Assembly: GCF_040096225.1 (NCBI RefSeq)
Contig: NZ_JBBMFC010000014.1
Span: 1-64,000, forward strand
Direction of reading: 5' to 3'
DNA: 64,000 bases
Source of the DNA: Hominiventricola aquisgranensis
GTDB taxonomy: Bacteria; Bacillota; Clostridia; Lachnospirales; Lachnospiraceae
This document shows, piece after piece, positions 50,099-58,884 of the stretch (its first letter is position 1; each line of letters starts with the position of its first letter). A model generated the notes under the pieces. The model was not told the origin of the DNA. It did not search any database and saw only the letters and a list, made by a program, of their open reading frames with translations. The translations under genes and the position numbers were made by a program.

Positions 50099-51988
50099 AT
50101 GAAAAACAGGAAAAAACTTCTCTTTATTTTATTTCCACTTCTGATCCTGCTCATCTTACTTGGGCGGATTCTTTGCCAACCCTCCTTTTCCACCTATACA
50201 TTCCGGCTTTTCCGTCAGGAACTGGCACAGGATACGATCACCCTGCATTATACCTTAAGCGATCCAGAGGCTTATGGTTTTAAAAATATGTCCGCCTCAT
50301 TAGGCGATTTTACATATGCTTCCTTTCAGAAAAGGATTCAGGATCTGAAAGACCAGCAGGTCTCTTTGCAGAATTTTCTGGATCAGGATCTAAGTGAACA
50401 GGATGCCATGACCGCCGAACTTCTGGACTGGTGGCTTACCGGTCAGATAGAGATGGAAGATTTCTATTATTTTCAGGAGCCGCTGGGACCAACACTTGGT
50501 GTACAGGCACAGCTTCCGGTACTGCTGGCAGAATTTGCTTTTCGGAAAGAAGCCGATGTTGAGCTTTATCTGAATCTGCTAAAACAATTGCCCGATTATT
50601 TTGCACAGATTATGGATTTTGAGCGTGAAAAAGCCTCCCACGGTATGTTCTTAAATGGAGAATCCCTGGATCAGATCCTTGCCCAGTGTAATGCCATGCT
50701 GACAGTCGATGAGCATCATTTTCTGATCACATCCTTCTCTGACCGGTTGCGGGACTGCTCTTTTGTAAGCGACAGCCACCGGACTGCCTACGAAATCCGC
50801 AATCGGCAGATTATTAACGATTGCGTAGTTCCCGCCTACCAGTCTCTGATTACTTCTCTGGGCCAATTACGTTCAACACAGAATCAGGCACTTGGGCTTT
50901 ATCACACTCCCGGCGGTCTCTCCTATTTTGAGCACCTGCTGAAATACACCGTAGGAACGGATCTTACAATCTCCCAGATCAGCCGTCTGCTGGATGATCA
51001 GATGGAGACCGACTATGAGACAGTCTATGCGGCGATTGAAGAGGGGATCGATCTGTTGGAGCATGATTCTGTCGCAACGGCAGACTCTGATACAGCGAAC
51101 TCAAATGCTTCTGGCGACATGGCTTCTGCACAGACTGCCTCCGACGCTTCCAGCCCGCTCTATATCCTTCTTGATCTTCAAAAAAAGATCAATGAAGATT
51201 TCCCCATGCCTCCAGATACGAATTTTCAAGTCAAGACAGTTCCAGACTCTCTGGCGCCTTACCTAAGTCCCGCCTTTTATCTGACACCACCAGTGGATGC
51301 CACTCAGGAAAATACCATTTACATCAATCCTTCACAAAATACGGATGGGATCACGCTGCTCACCACACTGGCTCATGAAGGTTATCCTGGCCATCTCTAT
51401 CAGCATACCTTTGAACAACTGGATTCCTATGATCCGATCCGAAGCCTTATCTATGTGGGCGGTTACACAGAAGGCTGGGGATTATACAGTGAACTCTATG
51501 CCTATGATTTTCTTGATATGAACAAGACCAAGGCAAATGCCTTGAGGGCATTATCATCTCTGAACTATGCCATCTGCGCAAGCCTGGATCTGTCCGTACA
51601 CGGCATGGGCTGGAACGAGGCACAATGCGTCAGTTACCTTGCCTCCTTCGGGATCACCGACACCACACAGATCCACAAGCTCTATCTGCAGCTTCTGGAA
51701 GAGCCAGGCAACTATCTGAAATATTACCTTGGTTACCTGGAGATCTGCAAACTAAAAGAGAGCGCGCTCGCACTCTCTTCTAACTGGTCTTTATATGATT
51801 TTCATAACTGGTTCCTGACTACCGGACCGGCTCCATTTTCCATTCTCACCGAACACTTAGAGGACCTTGAAATATCCCCGAAGCTTCTCAAGCGCATGAG
51901 CCAGGACTTCCATCTCCTGTCCGTCCAGCCCTTCCATGACGGTCGAAACCATTTTCTGATGAAACGCCGCATGCTTCTCGTAGGCTGA
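50099..51988 (+). CDS. DUF885 family putative metallopeptidase
   Basis: 629 residues. A basic N-terminus and a hydrophobic segment (LLFILFPLLILLILLGRIL) look like a membrane anchor or signal. The catalytic motif HEGYPGH begins at His426, with GYTEGWGLYSELYAY further on; together these match DUF885, a family related to metallo-carboxypeptidases. Probably degrades peptides outside the membrane. The C-terminal 44 residues run antisense into the MarR gene and end in basic MKRRMLLVG, which may not be original. Its ribosome site lies in the metG terminator stem. Confidence 0.85.
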   Translation: MKNRKKLLFILFPLLILLILLGRILCQPSFSTYTFRLFRQELAQDTITLHYTLSDPEAYGFKNMSASLGDFTYASFQKRIQDLKDQQVSLQNFLDQDLSEQDAMTAELLDWWLTGQIEMEDFYYFQEPLGPTLGVQAQLPVLLAEFAFRKEADVELYLNLLKQLPDYFAQIMDFEREKASHGMFLNGESLDQILAQCNAMLTVDEHHFLITSFSDRLRDCSFVSDSHRTAYEIRNRQIINDCVVPAYQSLITSLGQLRSTQNQALGLYHTPGGLSYFEHLLKYTVGTDLTISQISRLLDDQMETDYETVYAAIEEGIDLLEHDSVATADSDTANSNASGDMASAQTASDASSPLYILLDLQKKINEDFPMPPDTNFQVKTVPDSLAPYLSPAFYLTPPVDATQENTIYINPSQNTDGITLLTTLAHEGYPGHLYQHTFEQLDSYDPIRSLIYVGGYTEGWGLYSELYAYDFLDMNKTKANALRALSSLNYAICASLDLSVHGMGWNEAQCVSYLASFGITDTTQIHKLYLQLLEEPGNYLKYYLGYLEICKLKESALALSSNWSLYDFHNWFLTTGPAPFSILTEHLEDLEISPKLLKRMSQDFHLLSVQPFHDGRNHFLMKRRMLLVG

Positions 51989-52297
51989 CAACCCTTTATC
52001 TGTCAGTGACAGAAGCACCACTCGCTTATCCTGTGCACTGCGGACACGAGATACATACCCCTTTTTTACCAGGTTGTTGATGGCTGTGGTCAGCGTACCA
52101 ACGGTCACTGCCATCTCACCGGCTACCGTAGACATATTTTTCGGTTCTCCAATCCCAATTGCATCAATAATGTGCATGTCATTGATAGAGATTTCCTTAA
52201 ATATACCTGTGATCAGGGCTTTCTGCTCCACGTCCAGAATTTCATTAAATAACATGACCAACAGGTCGTTCAGCAAATTTTCCTGATTCACACTCAT
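51857..52297 (-). CDS. MarR family transcriptional regulator
   Basis: 146 residues. Winged helix with KNMSTVAGEMAVTVGTLTTAINNLVKKGYV and the wing VRSAQDKRVVLLSLTDKG. Convergent with the DUF885 gene; the last 132 bases overlap it. AGGGGA lies about 10 bases before ATG. No obvious partner gene; the region upstream (52298-52424) may hold its own promoter. The regulated function is unknown. Confidence 0.9.
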   Translation of the reverse strand: MSVNQENLLNDLLVMLFNEILDVEQKALITGIFKEISINDMHIIDAIGIGEPKNMSTVAGEMAVTVGTLTTAINNLVKKGYVSRVRSAQDKRVVLLSLTDKGLSAYEKHAAFHQKMVSTVMEGLDGQEMEVLAHALEKLRGYFKVL

Positions 52298-52424
52298 CTA
52301 CGCTCACCGTCCCCTTTTTCTTGTCACAGTATAGCACAATTCGGACAGTGCCGCAATGATTGCTTGCAGGTAGAAAACTCATAAAAGCCCGGAGTATGGC
52401 ATAAAAACAAGCTTATTCACCCTT

Positions 52425-52682
52425 TTATTTCTTGGACTCTGCCAGATCTTTATCTTTGTATCCGAACATCCAGGTCAGTGCAAATGCAACACCTGCCACA
52501 ACAGTTGCAGAATAAAGGCCACCCATAATAAAACTTCCAATACCAAACGGAAGCGTAATCAACTGCTGAACACCACCGATAATTGCATTTTCAACCGCTT
52601 CATCTACAAGTTTCTGTAATGTTCTGTGCAAAGCATTCATGCTTGCTGTACTGCCACTCAAAATGTGATTAAATATACCCAC
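52425..52682 (-). pseudogene. PTS EIIC relic with internal deletion
   Basis: 85-codon frame starting at GTG. It contains IGSFIMGGLYSATVVAGV, like the middle of glucose/sucrose-type EIIC (normally followed by HHMY), joined directly to FALTWMFGYKDKD, like the very C-terminus of such proteins. The segment between has been lost, and the 5-prime part is replaced by the IS607 element. Probably left over from a PTS gene controlled by the LacI regulator at 54659, now cut off from it. Confidence 0.55.
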
Positions 52683-52693
52683 ATCGAGATAAT

Positions 52694-52718
52694 GTAAGTT
52701 CTCGCGAACATTACTTAC
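52694..52718 (-). ncRNA. 3-prime end hairpin of IS607, likely part of the TnpB guide (omega) RNA
   Basis: GTAAG/CTTAC and GTTC/GAAC nested stems with a GCGA loop, 120 bases downstream of the tnpB stop. TnpB guide RNAs overlap the end of the gene and the element end, and their guide is the flanking host sequence. By that rule the guide here would run from about 52690 into the PTS relic. Extent is inferred. Confidence 0.5.
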
Positions 52719-52836
52719 TGCTTCATTGTGTATGTTTTTGATTGACCGTAGTCATATCTACTCACAAGTTCATGTACACTCCACAGTCGTAAATTCCCGA
52801 AATAGCCTTCGGTACATACTTACATTTGCGTTTTAA

Positions 52837-54000
52837 TTATGCAATGCTGTAAGTTTCTGCATCTCTCAAATTAAGTGCAGCATTGAAATCTCTGTCTTCG
52901 ATATAACCGCACCTGCATTTGAAAATCCTATCTGAAAGTTTCAAATCTTTTTTGATGGATCCGCAGCAGTGGCAGGTCTTAGATGATGGATACCATCTGT
53001 CTACTACTCGAAGCTCAATTCCGCTTTCATTGCATTTAGCCAGCAGCTTCGCTCTAAACTCATAGAACTTCTGCGAAGCAACCGCTTTTGAGAGATGCCG
53101 GTTCTTCATCATGCCTTTTACATTTAAGTCTTCAATCGTTATGTAAGATGGCTTGATTTTTACCATCTCTGCGATTGTCTTGTTGATGTAATCGGTACGG
53201 ATATTATCTATCCTATGGTGAAGTTTTTGTACTTTGAGCTTTTGTTTTTGTATATTTGCTCTTTGGGTGGCGTCTCCTTTCTTTAAATTTTCGTATTTAC
53301 GAGAAAGACACCTTTGTTCTCGAATAAGTTGTCTCTCAAGTTTTTTAAGTTTTGCTGATTTGTTAATGTTTTGATATGTTCTGCCGTTTGATACAATGGC
53401 AAAATCTTTTAGTCCGAGGTCTATGCCAATCCCTTCGTCGAAATGATTGATTGTTTTGTTATCAGAGACCTCCACAAGAACTGAAACATAATACCTGTCA
53501 GCCTTTATTGAAACCGAACCGCTTTTAATCACGTACCCATCTTTGGTAGTTGGTATATATCCTTTTTCCTTGATACGAACCCAGCCAAGTGATGGAATTT
53601 TAATTCTATGCCTTTCACAATGGCAATCCTTCGGATTATTTTTTACAAAATACATCTTTACATCAGATTCGCCTTTCTTTTTGAAATTAGGAAAAGCACT
53701 TTCGTGATTGAAAAATCTTGTAAATGCGGTCTGCCCGTTATTTACTGACTGTGTTACAGCCTTTGAATATGCTTCCTTGATCCACGAATACTCCGGATGT
53801 TGTGGAAGATATTCGTTATTAAGCCAAATTCTAAATTTATTGCTGCTCATAAATTTTTTCCCATCTTCGTGGAGCTTTTTGTTATGAGCCAAATAGAAGT
53901 TATAAATAAATCTGCAAGTTCCTATTGTTTTACGAATCTTGGTTTTCTGCTCCTCTGTCGGATTTATTTCCGTCTTGAAGCTCTTTAGCAATTTCCTCAT
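52837..54000 (-). CDS. tnpB: TnpB RNA-guided nuclease of IS607
   Basis: 387 residues. RuvC-like nuclease site with Asp194 (GIGIDLGLKDF), Glu290 (ITIEDLNVKGM) and the final DRDFNAALNL Asp, all present. A zinc ribbon uses C343/C346 and C362/C364 (TCHCCGS, KCRCG). TnpB is the Cas12 ancestor; it cuts DNA with a guide RNA taken from the element end to favour retention of the element. Start at ATG 54000 or the TTG 9 bases on, which has better spacing to AAGGAG. The N-terminal REC-like part looks intact. Confidence 0.93.
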   Translation of the reverse strand: MRKLLKSFKTEINPTEEQKTKIRKTIGTCRFIYNFYLAHNKKLHEDGKKFMSSNKFRIWLNNEYLPQHPEYSWIKEAYSKAVTQSVNNGQTAFTRFFNHESAFPNFKKKGESDVKMYFVKNNPKDCHCERHRIKIPSLGWVRIKEKGYIPTTKDGYVIKSGSVSIKADRYYVSVLVEVSDNKTINHFDEGIGIDLGLKDFAIVSNGRTYQNINKSAKLKKLERQLIREQRCLSRKYENLKKGDATQRANIQKQKLKVQKLHHRIDNIRTDYINKTIAEMVKIKPSYITIEDLNVKGMMKNRHLSKAVASQKFYEFRAKLLAKCNESGIELRVVDRWYPSSKTCHCCGSIKKDLKLSDRIFKCRCGYIEDRDFNAALNLRDAETYSIA

Positions 54001-54601
54001 CTCCTTCTATCTGTTTTTTATACTTACGAAGTCCATACAACCGGCAAGAGAACACATGAAGAATTGAAACTATATCCTGCACAAGTTCTTCCTGTGGTGA
54101 CAGTTCCTCATTATTCACTATCACTATAGTTGTATTGAACTTCATACAGAATTTTTCAAACCACTCGTACCCAAATCTGATGAATCTGTCTTTATGGGTT
54201 ACCATTATGGTTTTGATTTTTCGTTTCATCACTTCATCTAATAATTCGTTCCACTTTTTGCGATTGTAATTAAGACCACTTCCATAGTCTTCAATACATT
54301 GATCTACAATGATGCCTTTCGCATTGCAAAACTGGCGTAGAAATGCGACTTGATTTTTCAAATCATCTCTTTGGTTCCTTGTAGATACTCTGGCATAAAT
54401 AACTACCTGACGTTGGTCATTTTCGATATTTATACCTTTGAATTGTAGATACTGGTCATAAGTGTAATAACGTCTATCAGTTGGAGTTCGGTTTGCCTTT
54501 AAAGTTCCCTCCCTATCCCAGCGTTGCAATGTCTTAACAGACACGCCTAAAAGTTCAGCAAAATCTTTTGGCTTATAATTTGTGATATTTGATGTGTTCA
54601 T
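53930..54601 (-). CDS. tnpA: IS607 family serine recombinase TnpA
   Basis: About 223 residues. N-terminal MerR-like helix-turn-helix (YKPKDFAELLGVSVKTLQRWD) followed by a resolvase domain with the nucleophile Ser in VVIYARVST and later VTHKDRFIRFGYEWFE. This order (HTH first) is diagnostic of IS607. Start at ATG 54601 with AAAGGAG about 10 bases upstream. Overlaps tnpB by 71 bases, as is usual. Confidence 0.93.
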   Translation of the reverse strand: MNTSNITNYKPKDFAELLGVSVKTLQRWDREGTLKANRTPTDRRYYTYDQYLQFKGINIENDQRQVVIYARVSTRNQRDDLKNQVAFLRQFCNAKGIIVDQCIEDYGSGLNYNRKKWNELLDEVMKRKIKTIMVTHKDRFIRFGYEWFEKFCMKFNTTIVIVNNEELSPQEELVQDIVSILHVFSCRLYGLRKYKKQIEGDEEIAKELQDGNKSDRGAENQDS

Positions 54602-54658
54602 AATACATTTGCTCCTTTGAGTATACTTAAACACATTTAATCACATTAGTCAACGCAT

Positions 54659-55660
54659 TTATTTACTTAATATTCCTCCTTTCAGATCTGAACTCTGTCT
54701 GCAGATCAGCTCCGCATGAAGCGGATGATCTTCTCTCTTCTGATCATTCGGATGATCCATCCGATAAAGCAGCCTCTGTACTGCCAGCGATGCCATGGTC
54801 TCATTTGGCTGTGCGATACTGGACAGGGACGGATACAAAACCTCGCATAAATAAATATTATCGAATCCTACAATCCCCACCTGCTCCGGAACCCGGATCT
54901 TCATCTTCTGCAGAATTCCCATCATCTGCACTGCCCGCCGGTCATTGTAGGCAAAGATTCCGGTCTTTCCGGTGGTCTTCGCAAAATGTTCCTTCAATGC
55001 GGCTTCGATCACCTGTGAATCCTTAGATGAAATAATAGTCAGGTGCTTTCTGAACTCTCTGCATTCATTTGCCATTCCATCAATAAATCCCAGATACTTA
55101 TCATCTGTGGTATTTCCAAAGAAAATATATTCTTCATAACCCTGTTCATGCAGATGTCGCGCCACCTGTGCGCCTGCCTCATCATGTGCCACATAAAAAG
55201 AATCAATTCCTGTGGCATGTCTTGTGATCACAACGGTTGGAATATCCAGGCGGCTGACCATGCCTCTCCATTCTGCCCCATTCTCATCTACCGGAACCAT
55301 GATCAGTCCATCCACCCGGTAACGCTTCACAACATCCAGACACTCTTTTTCTTTCTCCAGATCATAATCAGAACTGAAGAGAATCAGACTGTAACCATCC
55401 TTTCTTGCTTCTTCTCCGATGTGTTTTACCAACTCCGCAAAAAAAGAGTTGGAAATGTCGGTCACGATCACACCGATCAGGCGGGTCTTGCTCCCTACCA
55501 GGCTCTGCGCCATTACATTTGGCTGAAAATCATGCTCTCTTGCACATGCAAGAACACGTTCCCGGATTTCTGGATTTACTGCTGTATTTCCATTTAACAC
55601 ACGCGAAACGGTGGGCTGGGATACCCCTGTCAGTCTCGCGATCTCTGTCATTGTTATCAT
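54659..55660 (-). CDS. LacI family transcriptional regulator
   Basis: 333 residues. N-terminal LacI helix-turn-helix (TEIARLTGVSQPTVSRVLNG) and a type 1 periplasmic-binding-like sensor domain (LIGVIVTDISNSFFAELV). The upstream palindrome TGTGAATACGTATTCACA at 55727-55744 is a likely operator. GGGAG precedes ATG. The downstream PTS gene that it probably regulated has been destroyed by the IS607 element, so it may now be an orphan repressor. Confidence 0.92.
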   Translation of the reverse strand: MITMTEIARLTGVSQPTVSRVLNGNTAVNPEIRERVLACAREHDFQPNVMAQSLVGSKTRLIGVIVTDISNSFFAELVKHIGEEARKDGYSLILFSSDYDLEKEKECLDVVKRYRVDGLIMVPVDENGAEWRGMVSRLDIPTVVITRHATGIDSFYVAHDEAGAQVARHLHEQGYEEYIFFGNTTDDKYLGFIDGMANECREFRKHLTIISSKDSQVIEAALKEHFAKTTGKTGIFAYNDRRAVQMMGILQKMKIRVPEQVGIVGFDNIYLCEVLYPSLSSIAQPNETMASLAVQRLLYRMDHPNDQKREDHPLHAELICRQSSDLKGGILSK

Positions 55661-55726
55661 GCTGCTTCTCCCTGTGAATGGTTGTAAATCGCTTTTTGAT
55701 TGTTTGCTAAATGGTTGTGAATCATG

Positions 55727-55744
55727 TGTGAATACGTATTCACA
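55727..55744. promoter_or_regulatory. LacI-type operator
   Basis: Perfect 18-base palindrome TGTGAATACGTATTCACA with a central CG, 67 bases before the lacI-type gene. A half-site GTTGTGAAT lies 13 bases away. Suggests autoregulation. Confidence 0.8.
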
Positions 55745-55832
55745 ACTTCTGTGCTTATAGTAACATGTCTATATTTTTCAGTCAATTAGCACTTATTCAT
55801 AATATTGACTGTCCGTTTTTGTGCAGAATGCA

Positions 55833-56357
55833 TCATCCCATTCTCGCCAACATCACGCTGGTAAAGATGCCTGCAAGAGTTGACAGAAGTGCTCCCGCCA
55901 GCGTCCAACGGGTCTTTGATACTTTGGCTGTCAGAAAGTATACACTCATGGTGTAAAACACTGTCTCCGTGCTGCTCATCATGATCGATGCGATCAGACC
56001 AATCTGAGAATCGGTTCCGTATTCTTTATAAATGTCCAGTGCCAATGATGTAGCAGCCGAGGATGAAAACAAGCGCACGATTGCCAGTGGAACCAGTTCC
56101 ACCGGAAAATGGATCCATTGCGCCGGTACTGTCAGCAGCCTCGAGATCAGTTCCAGGAATCCCGATGCCCGCAGCATTCCCACTGCCACCATCAATCCCA
56201 CAAGTGTGGGCAAAATCTTCAATACCGTATGGATTCCCTCCGCTGCACCCTTTACAAATTCATCATAAACAGGAATCTTTGCTGCCAGACCAGTGACAAG
56301 AATATAGACGATCAGAATCGGAATTATAAAATCAGAAATATAATAAAAGAGATTCAT
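55833..56357 (-). CDS. spmB: Spore maturation protein B
   Basis: 174 residues, hydrophobic with about five membrane segments and the nucleoside-gate-like pattern (YISDFIIPILIVYIL, LRASGFLELISRLL, RLFSSSAATSLALDI, MMSSTETVFYTMSVYF). SpmB with SpmA helps dehydrate the spore core. SpmA is usually adjacent, but here the neighbours are a LacI gene and a HAD gene. Supports a spore-former. Confidence 0.92.
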   Translation of the reverse strand: MNLFYYISDFIIPILIVYILVTGLAAKIPVYDEFVKGAAEGIHTVLKILPTLVGLMVAVGMLRASGFLELISRLLTVPAQWIHFPVELVPLAIVRLFSSSAATSLALDIYKEYGTDSQIGLIASIMMSSTETVFYTMSVYFLTAKVSKTRWTLAGALLSTLAGIFTSVMLARMG

Positions 56358-56424
56358 AAAAATCCCCCGGCAATGGAATCATTCTATTATATCCAATACC
56401 GAAGGGATTCATAACGGTTTTTCT

Positions 56425-57072
56425 TTATTTTCCAAGACAAATATCTTCAATCTCAGCCAGCCGGTCAATATAATAGTCAGCTCCTGACTGATCATAACCA
56501 AACCGGTCATCTCGCTTGCAGATAACGACGGTCCCTGCGCTCTCGGCTGCCTGCAGTCCAAAGGTAGAATCTTCCACCACATAGCAGTCTTTCGGCTCCA
56601 CACCCATTTTCTTCATGGTATAAATATAAATCTCCGGATCCGGCTTACTGTGTACAAACTCTTGACCGCTGACAATAATATCAAAATAATCTGTCAGTTC
56701 CAATACTCCAAGATTCTGCAAAATCTTTTCCTTCGGAGCGGAAGAAGCCATTCCAATGTGAAATCCACTGGCTTTGAGTTTCTTCATCAGAGGATAAATG
56801 TCCTCATTCACGATTGCCCGCAGGTTAAGCGGATACTCCGCATTGACCTGGTCACGACCTTTATTATACGCTTCATAACTCATAACGAAGTCCGGTACAT
56901 TTTCCTGAAATAGTTCGTACGTATCCTTTCGGTTTGATCCGCAGATCTGAAAACTCAATTCATCAGTTATCGTAAACCCGTTTCTCTCCATAAATATTTT
57001 AATCCGCTTCTGATACTCCGGCTCGGAATCAATGATAACGCCGTCCATATCAAATATAATATGCTTTTTCAT
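56425..57072 (-). CDS. HAD-superfamily hydrolase, beta-phosphoglucomutase-like
   Basis: About 215 residues. Motif I FDMDGVIIDSE, motif II MASSAP, motif III SKPDPEIY and motif IV VEDSTFGLQAA. Start at ATG 57072 with AAGGAG upstream; an in-frame Met at 57126 has no ribosome site. Similar in type to the HAD gene at 43124 but divergent in sequence. Substrate unknown; sugar phosphates are typical. Confidence 0.87.
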   Translation of the reverse strand: MKKHIIFDMDGVIIDSEPEYQKRIKIFMERNGFTITDELSFQICGSNRKDTYELFQENVPDFVMSYEAYNKGRDQVNAEYPLNLRAIVNEDIYPLMKKLKASGFHIGMASSAPKEKILQNLGVLELTDYFDIIVSGQEFVHSKPDPEIYIYTMKKMGVEPKDCYVVEDSTFGLQAAESAGTVVICKRDDRFGYDQSGADYYIDRLAEIEDICLGK

Positions 57073-57191
57073 GGCTGCTCCTTGTCCTCTATACTTTTTT
57101 ACTCTGCTTGCATGTCTACTTATCATCCACTATAATAACAAATAATAATATGGCAGGCAATTATATGACTTTTATAACGGAGGATATTTTT

Positions 57192-57316
57192 ATGCACATC
57201 AAAGAAAATGCAACTGGCTTCCAGCACATTGTCTTCCTTTCTTTGAAAACGGTGTGAAATTCTTTAAGATTCAAGGACCGAATAAAGAGACTGTAGAATT
57301 TAATCAATATGTATAA
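57192..57316 (+). pseudogene. Glyoxalase/VOC family relic
   Basis: An ATG with GGAGG 8 bases before it starts MHIKENATGFQHIVFLSL, which stops after 21 codons; in the next frame the sequence continues as PFFENGVKFFKIQGPNKETVE and ends FNQYV. These are the N-terminal and C-terminal parts of a VOC domain protein with the middle deleted. Confidence 0.6.
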
Positions 57317-57412
57317 TGTTGAGGTTTTATCATCACTTGCCAGGTGTCCTGTGAAACTTGTTTAAGTAATGTGATATAAATAAGTTGGAAAGACAGTTCA
57401 ACAATAAAAAAT
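57317..57412. other. Short AT-rich gap
   Basis: No gene or clear signal seen between the VOC relic and the rbsD terminator. Confidence 0.5.
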
Positions 57413-57444
57413 GCTCAACTACTTACTTAAGTAGGTAGTTGAGC
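57413..57444 (-). terminator. Terminator of the ribose operon
   Basis: A 32-base near-perfect palindrome (GCTCAACTACTTACTT / AAGTAGGTAGTTGAGC, one G-U) followed by T6 on the minus strand, just after rbsD. Confidence 0.88.
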
Positions 57445-57457
57445 AACAATTCCGGTT

Positions 57458-57853
57458 TCAGAATGTGACCCCTGACACCAGGATCACATTGGCATAAGAT
57501 GTCGTTTCTCCTGTTCTCACAACAGCTCGACTCTTCTTTGTAAGCTCTTTTAATTTTTCATGAGAAACATATGTCACTTTTATATTTGGGAAACGATGAA
57601 GTGTTTCATGCCATAGTTCCGGGGATACATCTTTCATCTCTTCTGCCAGAATAATTTCCTGCACACACAATTCTTCCAGAATCGTATCAAGAGTTTCCAG
57701 AAATCCTGGTGTTCCTTTTCTAAGCGCAAGATCGATTCGCTGGGTCTCCTGTGGAATTGGGAGTCCACAATCCCCAACCGTCAAAGTATCTGTATGTCCC
57801 ATTTTTGCAATCACATATGACAGTTCTGAATTTAATAAAGCTGATTTTTTCAT
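57458..57853 (-). CDS. rbsD: D-ribose pyranase
   Basis: Converts beta-pyranose to furanose forms of ribose after import. 131 residues, normal length. MKKSALLNSELSYVIAKMGHTD contains the catalytic His20; VGDCGLPIP and the C-terminal RTGETTSYANVILVSGV also match. AGGAGG before ATG. Last gene of the rbs operon. Confidence 0.95.
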   Translation of the reverse strand: MKKSALLNSELSYVIAKMGHTDTLTVGDCGLPIPQETQRIDLALRKGTPGFLETLDTILEELCVQEIILAEEMKDVSPELWHETLHRFPNIKVTYVSHEKLKELTKKSRAVVRTGETTSYANVILVSGVTF

Positions 57854-57863
57854 ATGGCACCTC

Positions 57864-58847
57864 CTATTTTTTGGAGCCTTTCAACATTTTTGTATTCTTA
57901 TAATCATCCATATATACAGCAATCAAAATAACGATTCCCTTACAAATGTACTGATAAAAACTGTCCATCTTCAACATATTAAGACCATTATTGATAAATC
58001 CAATAATAAATGCACCAAGTACGGTACCAGCAATTGCACCACGACCTCCAGCCATGGATGTTCCACCCAAAACAACAGCTGCAATAGCATCCATTTCCGC
58101 ACCATTTCCTACAGCCGGCTGCATAGAACTATTGCGGCTAGTAAGTACCATACCTGCCATTCCAGCACAGATTCCTGATATAGTATAAATCAAAACCGTA
58201 ATTTTCTTTGTATCAATACCTGCGAATAATGCTGCCTTCGGATTTCCTCCTATTGCATACATATGACGTCCAAATTTTGATCCCGATAAAAGCAAACTAC
58301 TTATAATAACAATCAGAATCATATAAATAACCGGATATGGAATAGGACCAAGAGAAGCCCCACCGAAGTTCATATATGCCTGACTTGTCAAACGGATGGT
58401 TCCTGCACCTGTAATAACATATACCATACCTCTTAAGATATTTTGGATTGCATAAGTAACAATAAATGCAGGCAAATGTGTATTTGCAAGGATCAGACCA
58501 TCTATTAAACCTGATACTGCTCCAACACCCAAACCTGCCAGCAGGCAGATTCCAAAAGGAATTCCCATCAGTGATAGGTATGCAGATACCATGCCAGACA
58601 TTGCCATAACTGCTCCCACAGAAAGATCGATACCGCCAATGATCAGTACCAAAGTCATTGCGCAGGCAATAATCATATTGATGGATACCTGACGCGCCAC
58701 ATTGATCAGGTTCGTAGCTGTCCGGAAGGTAGGTGATGCGATAGACAATACAACAAATAAAATAATGAGAAAAGCAAACTGTCCTGCATACTGCATGAAC
58801 CAGCGCCGAAATCGTTCTCCTGTTTGAATAGCTTCTTTATTTTTCAT
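57864..58847 (-). CDS. rbsC: Ribose ABC transporter permease
   Basis: About 327 residues with eight to ten membrane segments, the family signature GGIDLSVGAVMAMSGM and the loop VVLGGTSMAGGRGAIAG. Start at ATG 58847 (AGGTG 6 bases before); an upstream GTG at 58856 lies too close to it. Sits between rbsA and rbsD. Confidence 0.94.
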   Translation of the reverse strand: MKNKEAIQTGERFRRWFMQYAGQFAFLIILFVVLSIASPTFRTATNLINVARQVSINMIIACAMTLVLIIGGIDLSVGAVMAMSGMVSAYLSLMGIPFGICLLAGLGVGAVSGLIDGLILANTHLPAFIVTYAIQNILRGMVYVITGAGTIRLTSQAYMNFGGASLGPIPYPVIYMILIVIISSLLLSGSKFGRHMYAIGGNPKAALFAGIDTKKITVLIYTISGICAGMAGMVLTSRNSSMQPAVGNGAEMDAIAAVVLGGTSMAGGRGAIAGTVLGAFIIGFINNGLNMLKMDSFYQYICKGIVILIAVYMDDYKNTKMLKGSKK

Positions 58848-58884
58848 TGATAACACCTGGTCCTTTCTATTTATGTTTCATTTA

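Larger units (their letters stand above)
52690..54640 (-). mobile_element. IS607-family insertion sequence
   Basis: Contains tnpA (serine recombinase) and tnpB overlapping by 71 bases, plus the 3-prime hairpin region. Lies between a PTS relic and the 3-prime end of a LacI gene. IS607 elements have no inverted repeats and make no target duplication, so the exact ends are uncertain by tens of bases. Confidence 0.75.
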
